A stretch of DNA of 64,000 bases, from assembly GCF_028688795.1 (NCBI RefSeq), contig NZ_JAQTXM010000006.1:103221-167220 (forward strand), written 5' to 3'. This DNA comes from Rhodoferax sp. Its GTDB lineage: Bacteria; Pseudomonadota; Gammaproteobacteria; Burkholderiales; Burkholderiaceae_C. The notes beneath the pieces were generated by a model that was not told the origin of the DNA, made no database searches, and worked only from the letters and a program-made list of their open reading frames with translations. Of the stretch, positions 58,621 through 64,000 are shown piece after piece. The translations under genes and the position numbers were made by a program. The first letter of the stretch is position 1. Each line of letters opens with the position of its first letter.

Positions 58621-58700
58621 GCCCCCACGCTTGTCACTTTGTGTACTCCGCTGCCCCCCCCCCCGAGGGGCGGTTTCGGCTTGGGGCGGCACGACGCCAA
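58621..58700. repeat. GC-rich intergenic repeat with an 11-C tract
   Basis: Between pilT and pilU. It contains CCCCCACGCTTGTCAC, then a run of 11 C at 58654-58664 followed by GAGGGGCGG, which can pair back on the C-run. I recall similar GC-rich intergenic sequences in Comamonadaceae. Only one copy is in this window. Confidence 0.5.
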
Positions 58701-58736
58701 AAGGTAATTTGTCTCACTGCATATTAAGAGGTTCTC

Positions 58737-59873
58737 ATGGAACGCGATCAAGCCACATCGTTCATCACTGACCTGCTCAAACTCATGGTGAGCCGCGGCG
58801 GCAGTGACCTGTTCGTCACCGCTGACTTTCCGCCGGCCATCAAGGTCGATGGCATGGTCACCAAAGTCTCGCCACAGCCCTTGAACGGCGGTCACACTGT
58901 GGCGCTGGCGCGCGCCATCATGAGCGACAAACAGGTGGCCGAATTTGAGCGCACCAAAGAGTGCAACTTTGCCATTGCCCCGCCTATGCTCGGGCGTTTT
59001 CGGGTCAGCGCCTTCATGCAGCAGGGCAAAGTGGGCATGGTGCTGCGGACCATTCCCAACATCATCCCGACCATTGACGGCCTGAAACTGCCGCCCGTGC
59101 TGAAAGACATCGTCAGTGCCAAACGTGGCCTGTGCATCATTGTGGGCGCCACCGGCTCCGGCAAAACCACCACCCTGGCGGCGGCGGTGGACTGGCGCAA
59201 CGAGCACAGCTTTGGCCACATCATCACGGTAGAAGACCCAATCGAGTTTGTGCACGCCCACAAAAACTGCGTGGTGACGCAGCGCGAGGTTGGCATTGAC
59301 ACCGACAGTTGGGGCGCGGCCCTGAAAAACACCTTGCGCCAGGCGCCAGACGTGATTCTGATGGGTGAAATACGCGACCGCGAAACCATGGAGCACGCCG
59401 TGGCGTTTTCTGAAACCGGCCACCTGTGCCTGGCCACGTTGCACGCCAATAGCGCCAACCAGGCGCTGGACCGCATCATCAACTTCTTTCCCGAAGAGCG
59501 GCGCGCTCAGCTGCTGATGGACTTGTCGCTTAACCTCAAGGCCATGGTGTCGCAACGGCTGATTCCCAAACAGGACGGCAAGGGGCGTTATGCCGTGGTA
59601 GAAATCATGATGAATTCGCCGCTGATCTCTGACCTGATCTTCAAAGGTGAAGTGGCCGAGATCAAGGAGATCATGAAGAAGAGCCGTGAGATGGGCATGC
59701 AGACCTTTGACCAGGCCCTGTTTGACGCCTTTGAGGCCAACATCATCACTTATGAAGATGCCCTGCGCAACGCCGATTCGGTCAACGACCTGCGGCTGCA
59801 AATCAAGCTCAACAGCCAGCGCATCAAGAAACAGGACCTGGCAGCAGGCACCGAGCACATGACGCTGGTGTAA
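58737..59873 (+). CDS. pilU: PilU, PilT-dependent retraction ATPase
   Basis: 378 residues. MVSRGGSDLFVTADFPPAIK, Walker A GATGSGKTTTLAAA, IITVEDPIEFVHAHKNCVV, DVILMGEIRDRETMEHAV and HANSANQALDRIINFFPEE. It assists PilT in retracting pili and depends on it. It follows pilT after 120 bases that contain the GC-rich repeat. Confidence 0.96.
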   Translation: MERDQATSFITDLLKLMVSRGGSDLFVTADFPPAIKVDGMVTKVSPQPLNGGHTVALARAIMSDKQVAEFERTKECNFAIAPPMLGRFRVSAFMQQGKVGMVLRTIPNIIPTIDGLKLPPVLKDIVSAKRGLCIIVGATGSGKTTTLAAAVDWRNEHSFGHIITVEDPIEFVHAHKNCVVTQREVGIDTDSWGAALKNTLRQAPDVILMGEIRDRETMEHAVAFSETGHLCLATLHANSANQALDRIINFFPEERRAQLLMDLSLNLKAMVSQRLIPKQDGKGRYAVVEIMMNSPLISDLIFKGEVAEIKEIMKKSREMGMQTFDQALFDAFEANIITYEDALRNADSVNDLRLQIKLNSQRIKKQDLAAGTEHMTLV

Positions 59874-59938
59874 CTTTTTCCGCATTAATTTCCAGACTTG
59901 ACCGAATTCGTTTCACCACCTTTGAAAGCACTTTCAGC

Positions 59939-60856
59939 ATGAGCACCCGCACTTACGAACCCACCCCCGCCCGCCGCGTTGCCTTTTTGGGCTTGGGCGT
60001 GATGGGCTACCCCATGGCTGGCCATTTGGCACGCGCCGGTCACCACGTCACCGTCTACAACCGAACAACTACTAAATCAATAGCTTGGTGCGCTGAATAC
60101 ACGACGGCTACAGGCCAAAATGGCACTGTAAATCATGCCACCACACCGCGCCAGGCCGCAGCAGATGCCGAGTTGGTGTTTTGCTGTGTTGGCAATGACG
60201 ACGACTTGCGCAGTGTGGTGCTGGGCGACGACGGCGCGTTTGCTGGCATGGCCAGCGGGGCCGTGTTTGTGGACCACACCACCGCATCGGCCAATGTGGC
60301 GCGCGAGCTCCACGCGCAGGCCAAGTCACGCGGTCTGAATCTTGTTGATGCCCCGGTGTCTGGTGGCCAGGCTGGCGCACAAAACGGCGCGCTCACGGTG
60401 ATGTGTGGTGGCGATCAGGCCGCATTTGATGCCGCGCAACCTGTAGCCATGGCGTTTTCCAAAGCCTTCACTTACCTGGGTGACAGCGGCTCCGGGCAAC
60501 TGGCCAAAATGGTCAACCAGATTTGCATTGCCGGCCTGGTACAAGGGCTGGCAGAGGCCATTGCCTTTGGCCAGAAAGCCGGGCTCGACATGAACCTGGT
60601 GCTGGACGTGATTGGCAAAGGCGCGGCGCAAAGCTGGCAAATGGACAACCGCGGCAAAACCATGGTGGCTGACAAATTTGACTTTGGGTTTGCCGTGGAC
60701 TGGATGCGCAAAGACCTGGGCCTGGTGCTCGACGAAGCCAAACGCAACGGCGCCCGCCTGCCTGCCACTGCGCTGATTGACCAGTTTTATGGCGATGTGC
60801 AGCACATGGGTGGCCAGCGCTGGGACACCTCAAGTTTGATCAAACGGCTGAAGTAA
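59939..60856 (+). CDS. 3-hydroxyisobutyrate dehydrogenase-like oxidoreductase
   Basis: 305 residues. NAD(P) motif VAFLGLGVMGYPMAGHLARA, substrate motif VDAPVSGGQAGAQNGALTVM and the catalytic Lys in GQLAKMVNQICIAGLVQGLA. It belongs to the beta-hydroxyacid dehydrogenases (3-hydroxyisobutyrate, glyoxylate/succinate semialdehyde reductase, tartronate semialdehyde reductase); substrate uncertain. Residues about 44-61 (TKSIAWCAEYTTATGQNGT) are encoded by dispersed repeat R10, adding perhaps 8 residues between YNRT and ATTPRQAAADAEL. It is convergent with dolP. Confidence 0.9.
   Translation: MSTRTYEPTPARRVAFLGLGVMGYPMAGHLARAGHHVTVYNRTTTKSIAWCAEYTTATGQNGTVNHATTPRQAAADAELVFCCVGNDDDLRSVVLGDDGAFAGMASGAVFVDHTTASANVARELHAQAKSRGLNLVDAPVSGGQAGAQNGALTVMCGGDQAAFDAAQPVAMAFSKAFTYLGDSGSGQLAKMVNQICIAGLVQGLAEAIAFGQKAGLDMNLVLDVIGKGAAQSWQMDNRGKTMVADKFDFGFAVDWMRKDLGLVLDEAKRNGARLPATALIDQFYGDVQHMGGQRWDTSSLIKRLK
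60070..60121 (+). repeat. Dispersed repeat copy R10 (inside the dehydrogenase gene)
   Basis: Plus-sense ACTAAATCAATAGCTTGGTG, then CGGCTACAGGCCAAAATGG. Sense to the gene, CTACAGG subtype, read in the same frame as R4, R8 and R9. Confidence 0.8.
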
Positions 60857-60874
60857 TAGCCCCCCGCGCTCACA

Positions 60875-61531
60875 TCAGAGTTTTTTGGTTTCAACCGCTG
60901 CGGGTTTGGGCAACATGCCGCGCAGCTCGTCTTCACTGATGATCTCAAGCACCCGCACCACTTTTTGCACGCCGCCAGTACGGCGGGCCACATCGGTGGC
61001 TCGGTCAGCCTCGCGCTGGGTGACGCGACCCATCAAATAGGTGGTGCCGCGCTCGGTGACCACCTTGAAAGCGTTGGCGAACAAGTCTTTGGAGTCCACC
61101 AGGCCCGCCTTGACCTTGCCCGTGACCAATGAATCAGATGAACGCTGGGTCAAGGTGGCATTACCCAATACCGCCAGTTCATTCACCACCGACTGCACGT
61201 TCTCGACGCGTGACACCACTTGCTCTACCAATTGCAGGTCTTGGGCACTGGGCACTTCGCCGGTGATCAACACGCGGCGGTTGTAGCTGTTCACGTTCAC
61301 GTGCACGCGGTCGCCAAGGTTGTCGCGGATGCGGCTGGCAGCGCGCAACTCAATGCCTTCATCTTCCAGTTGTGTGCCCGAGGTGCGCCGGTCGGTGGCC
61401 ACCAGCGAGCCCACCACGGCGCCGCCCACAATCACGGGAAAACAGGCGGTCAAGGTGCTGCCCAGCAGCACGAAGAGCGCCAAGGTGGACAAGAGGCGTC
61501 GCACGCCGGATTTGGATGAAATGGGTGTCAT
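60875..61531 (-). CDS. dolP: BON-domain outer-membrane lipoprotein (DolP/YraP)
   Basis: 218 residues. Signal peptide with lipobox LTAC (Cys about residue 30), then two BON domains (IRDNLGDRVHVNVNSYNRRV, and VKAGLVDSKDLFANAFKVV). DolP helps keep the outer membrane intact and is linked to lipid and Bam function. The order yraN-diaA-dolP opposite rsmI matches E. coli apart from the absent lpoA. The ATG at 61531 overlaps the end of the SIS gene by 4 bases. Confidence 0.92.
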   Translation of the reverse strand: MTPISSKSGVRRLLSTLALFVLLGSTLTACFPVIVGGAVVGSLVATDRRTSGTQLEDEGIELRAASRIRDNLGDRVHVNVNSYNRRVLITGEVPSAQDLQLVEQVVSRVENVQSVVNELAVLGNATLTQRSSDSLVTGKVKAGLVDSKDLFANAFKVVTERGTTYLMGRVTQREADRATDVARRTGGVQKVVRVLEIISEDELRGMLPKPAAVETKKL

Positions 61532-62127
61532 GGGTTGGGTTCCTGGTCGCCGAGTAACAAAGCATCTACCGCATCGCACAAACAGTGCAGTGTGAGCAGA
61601 TGTACTTCCTGAATGCGTGCGGTGCGTTCATGTGGCACACAAATATGCACGTCGGTGTCGCGCAGCGCTTGCACCATCTTGCCGCCGCCACGCCCGCTTA
61701 ACCCAATCACCACCATTTCACGCTCATGCGCGGCCTCAATGGCGGCCAGAATGTTGGCCGAATTGCCGCTGGTGGAAATGGCCAGCAGCACATCACCGGG
61801 TTGGCCCAAGGCGCGCACTTGTCGCGAAAAGATGAAATTAAAGCCATAGTCGTTGGCAATAGCGGTAAGCGCCGAGGTGTCGGTGGTCAGCGCAATAGCT
61901 GCCAGTTCGGGGCGCTCACGCTCAAAGCGGCCGACAAATTCGGCCGAAAAATGCTGCGCATCAGCAGCCGAGCCGCCGTTGCCACAGCTCAGCACCTTGC
62001 CCCCGCTGGTGACACAGGCCAGCAGCGCTTGCACGGCATCGGCGATGGGTTTGCTCAGCAGTGGCGCCGCATGGTATTTGAGGTCGGCACTGTCAATAAA
62101 ATGTTGTTGAATTCGTTGTTCCAGCAT
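61528..62127 (-). CDS. diaA: SIS-domain protein, DiaA/GmhA family
   Basis: 199 residues from the ATG at 62127. SIS sugar-isomerase fold: GGKVLSCGNGGSAADAQHFS, VLLAISTSGNSANI and IGLSGRGGGKM. By gene neighbourhood (yraN before, dolP after) it is the DiaA member, which binds DnaA and promotes timely initiation of replication. GmhA (sedoheptulose-7-phosphate isomerase) is the close alternative; sequence alone does not settle it. Confidence 0.88.
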   Translation of the reverse strand: MLEQRIQQHFIDSADLKYHAAPLLSKPIADAVQALLACVTSGGKVLSCGNGGSAADAQHFSAEFVGRFERERPELAAIALTTDTSALTAIANDYGFNFIFSRQVRALGQPGDVLLAISTSGNSANILAAIEAAHEREMVVIGLSGRGGGKMVQALRDTDVHICVPHERTARIQEVHLLTLHCLCDAVDALLLGDQEPNP

Positions 62128-62224
62128 GGCGGTGATGATACCCGGGCCAGGCTTTGCCAAAGCTCAAACCAGGAAAGCCCACACCGCAGAACCTCAACCG
62201 TGGCTGACGCCGGCCGTCAACGCC

Positions 62225-62617
62225 TCAAGCGGCGTCAAACGCGCCTTGCAACCAAGTGATGGCGCCGAACTCAACGGCCACCACATCAAAACGGCAAGGT
62301 GGCAAGGTGTTCAGACGCATCAGGTAGTGGCGCGCGGCAAACACAATGCGCCGCTGCTTGAGGGGGCTGACACTGGCCGCAGCGCCACCGTGGCTGGCGC
62401 TTTTGCGCTGGCGCACCTCGACAAACACGCAGGTGCCGTCAGCGGCGCGCATGATCAGGTCAATCTCGCCGCCGCCGCGCCCGGGGGTTCGATAATTGCG
62501 TGCCAGCAAGCGCAAGCCCGCTTGCTGCAGGTGAGCCAGCGCCGCATCTTCTGCGGCATCACCCACCTGCTTGGTGGTGGCCTGGTTTGCCGGCACTTTT
62601 GCTTTAGGAAAAATCAT
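62225..62617 (-). CDS. yraN: YraN/UPF0102 family protein
   Basis: 130 residues, an endonuclease-like fold (PD-(D/E)XK) of unknown role. Motifs: GDAAEDAALAHLQQAGL, RNYRTPGRGGGEIDLIMR and VFVEVRQRKS, holding the acidic-basic triad. Its ATG ends two bases from the rsmI ATG on the other strand. Confidence 0.9.
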   Translation of the reverse strand: MIFPKAKVPANQATTKQVGDAAEDAALAHLQQAGLRLLARNYRTPGRGGGEIDLIMRAADGTCVFVEVRQRKSASHGGAAASVSPLKQRRIVFAARHYLMRLNTLPPCRFDVVAVEFGAITWLQGAFDAA

Positions 62618-62619
62618 TG

Positions 62620-63552
62620 ATGACTCACTCTGCCTTGTCTCTTGCCGCCAGTTATGCCACTGCCTTGCGCGCCGCCTCTGAGGCAGCGGGCAACCAGAAT
62701 TATCGGCCCGGCACCCTTTACGTAGTGGCCACGCCGATTGGCAACCTGGCCGACATCACCTTGCGCGCCCTGCACGTGCTGCAACTGACTGACTTTGTGG
62801 CCTGCGAGGACACGCGCCACACCCAGGCCCTGCTGCGCGCCTATGGCATTGACAAAGCTGCCGGGCAACTGCTGGCAGTGCACCAGCACAACGAAGCGCA
62901 AGCCGCGCAAATGGTGATTGAGCGGCTGCTTCAGGGTGCGCGCGTGGCCTACGTGAGTGATGCAGGTACGCCCGCCATCAGCGACCCCGGCGCCCGATTG
63001 GTCGCTGCGGTGCGTGCAGCCACCCTCCCAGTGGTGCCATTGCCTGGCGCCAGCAGCGTGACCACGGCCTTGTGCGTGGCTGGCATTGCGCCCGATGCCC
63101 AGCAACACGGTCAATTTGTATTTGCCGGTTTTTTACCCAACAAGACCACCGAGCGCCAGACCGCGGTCGACGCTCTTGGCAAAGAGCAACGTGCCGTGGT
63201 GCTGCTGGAGGCGCCACACCGCATGGAGGCGCTCGCCACAGCGCTGGCCACACTGGGCACGCGCACGCTCACGGTGGGGCGCGAACTGACCAAGCAGTTT
63301 GAAGAAATTGCCACGCTGGCGGCCGCCGACCTGCCCGCCTGGCTGGCGCAGGACGCCAACCGCCTGCGTGGTGAATTTGCACTGGTCGTGCATCCCGCCC
63401 CATTGGCCGTGTCAAGCGGGCCCGACACACGGGTGCTGCAACTGCTGCTGGCTGAGTTGCCCCTCAAAACCGCGGTCAAATTAGCCGCTGACATCACGGG
63501 TGAACCGCGCAACGCATTGTATGAATTGGCGCTGGCGCTTAAAAATGGCTGA
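62620..63552 (+). CDS. rsmI: 16S rRNA 2'-O-methyltransferase RsmI
   Basis: 310 residues. RsmI methylates C1402 of 16S rRNA with S-adenosylmethionine. Motifs: LYVVATPIGNLADITLRAL, CEDTRHTQALL, VAYVSDAGTPAISDPG, LPGASSVTTAL and FVFAGFLPNK. ATG at 62620 is preferred over a TTG one codon earlier. Divergent from yraN with abutting start codons. Confidence 0.95.
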   Translation: MTHSALSLAASYATALRAASEAAGNQNYRPGTLYVVATPIGNLADITLRALHVLQLTDFVACEDTRHTQALLRAYGIDKAAGQLLAVHQHNEAQAAQMVIERLLQGARVAYVSDAGTPAISDPGARLVAAVRAATLPVVPLPGASSVTTALCVAGIAPDAQQHGQFVFAGFLPNKTTERQTAVDALGKEQRAVVLLEAPHRMEALATALATLGTRTLTVGRELTKQFEEIATLAAADLPAWLAQDANRLRGEFALVVHPAPLAVSSGPDTRVLQLLLAELPLKTAVKLAADITGEPRNALYELALALKNG

Positions 63553-63559
63553 GGCCGTG

Positions 63560-63705
63560 GTCTGCCCAGGTGTCAAAGCACGTGGCGGGCAAATTGGGTG
63601 GGTCTCCTTCCCGTTCGCGTTGATGAGCACACCGGCCAGCGTTTTCCTTTTTCACAGACCCAGACGGCCTGCCGCTCGAACTCTACGAATCGCCGCCAGT
63701 TTGAT
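63560..63705 (+). pseudogene. Remnant of a glyoxalase/VOC-family gene
   Basis: FFTDPDGLPLELYESPPV followed by a stop can be read at about 63648-63704, the typical end of a VOC (glyoxalase/bleomycin resistance) protein, but the frame is closed upstream by TGA. In the neighbouring frame DEHTGQRF directly precedes it, which fits the same protein after a one-base frameshift. No start or upper domain is left. The remnant lies between rsmI and the transposase-like fragment. Confidence 0.55.
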
Positions 63706-63782
63706 TTTTGCCCCTTATCTTGGGCCTCTTGCTCATCAACAGAAAGGCCACAAACCATCGGGGTCGAGCACCAGTCTACTCA

Positions 63783-63832
63783 AAATAAATAGCTACTTGC
63801 GCAACATCCATAAGGTCTACAGGCTATTTATT
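63783..63832 (+). repeat. Dispersed repeat copy R11 (right edge)
   Basis: Plus-sense AAATAAATAGCTACTTGCGC, then CATAAGGTCTACAGGC, CTACAGG subtype. Non-coding, 24 bases downstream of the transposase-like fragment. Confidence 0.85.
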
Positions 63833-63855
63833 AAAAAATATCGTAACTACTCAGC

Positions 63856-64000
63856 TTAACGAGCAAAGCTGGACTGAATTATCTGGCGGTTAAACACGCT
63901 GACCAAACAGTCAAACAGATTGTTTTTCTGCTTGGTCATGGTTGCCAAGTAGGAGCGGATGGTAAAGAACGTATCGGCACCGTGCTCGGTTCTAAAGCAG
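63856..64000 (-). CDS. C-terminal fragment of a transposase-like protein (runs off the window)
   Basis: Minus-strand open frame from the window edge to TAA at 63856-63858, about 47 codons. CFRTEHGADTFFTIRSYLAT, then MTKQKNNLFDCLVSVF, resembles the tail of IS66-like or related transposases, where a Ser/Thr-rich helix and KQxxN motif precede the end. Family assignment is from memory and not certain. No terminal inverted repeat can be confirmed. Confidence 0.5.
   Translation of the reverse strand, partial: CFRTEHGADTFFTIRSYLATMTKQKNNLFDCLVSVFNRQIIQSSFAR

Noticed and set aside
58569..59885. 438-codon minus-strand frame opposite pilU
   Set aside because: Mirror of a conserved gene in a high-GC sequence; no family features and His/Gln/Val-rich composition typical of shadow frames.

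Overview
The window reads as a chromosomal segment of a betaproteobacterium of the order Burkholderiales, most probably family Comamonadaceae (a Rhodoferax or Polaromonas relative). The clues are the even, fairly high GC content and dense high-GC coding, protein sequences typical of that family, the yraN-diaA-dolP block divergent from rsmI, and a short dispersed repeat that I remember from Comamonadaceae genomes (a recollection, not a search). I see no tRNA, rRNA, CRISPR array, prophage or complete insertion sequence.

Layout. 1-3282: start of a Pel exopolysaccharide operon (pelB partial, pelA), behind xth. 4116-8812: pyrE, a small secreted DUF4124 protein and the gatCAB amidotransferase. 9010-13569: cell-shape genes mreBCD-mrdA, without rodA. 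13585-17439: a diguanylate cyclase, a TSUP transporter, a possible structured RNA with terminator, and a GMC oxidoreductase. 17536-21282: a four-gene MCE/ABC lipid or hydrophobic-compound transporter of the LinKLMN type. 21435-25184: a three-gene cassette (small secreted protein, M48 metallopeptidase, membrane CHASE2 protein). 25193-27192: an antiporter and a universal stress protein. 27254-33812: an Isp-type membrane-linked [NiFe] hydrogenase operon with maturation genes, headed by a perfect FNR box and divergent from hypC. 33825-35526: a saccharopine dehydrogenase-like gene and a divergent Lrp regulator with twin palindromes between them. 35599-50223: signalling (two-component pair, HDOD protein, four chemoreceptors, a periplasmic rhodanese, a MASE3-PAS-GGDEF-EAL protein) with an arginase among them. 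50331-56648: putA, a periplasmic-sensor GGDEF-EAL protein and an Lrp regulator. 56795-63552: yggS, pilT, pilU, a 3-hydroxyisobutyrate dehydrogenase-like gene, dolP-diaA-yraN and rsmI. The right edge holds a decayed glyoxalase remnant and the end of a transposase-like gene.

How it fits together. Pel synthesis, three c-di-GMP enzymes, PilT/PilU twitching motors and four chemoreceptors suggest a bacterium that switches between motile and surface life. The hydrogenase is probably expressed under low oxygen through FNR. Arginase, PutA and two Lrp regulators point to amino acid catabolism.

The most unusual signal is a roughly 50-bp dispersed repeat with 11 copies here. Six lie inside intact coding genes (three in putA alone, in both orientations), one forms the start of a lipoprotein signal peptide, and two overlap stop codons. 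In four genes it is read in the same frame, giving a recurring peptide. It looks like a protein-invading palindromic element comparable in concept to the Rickettsia palindromic elements.
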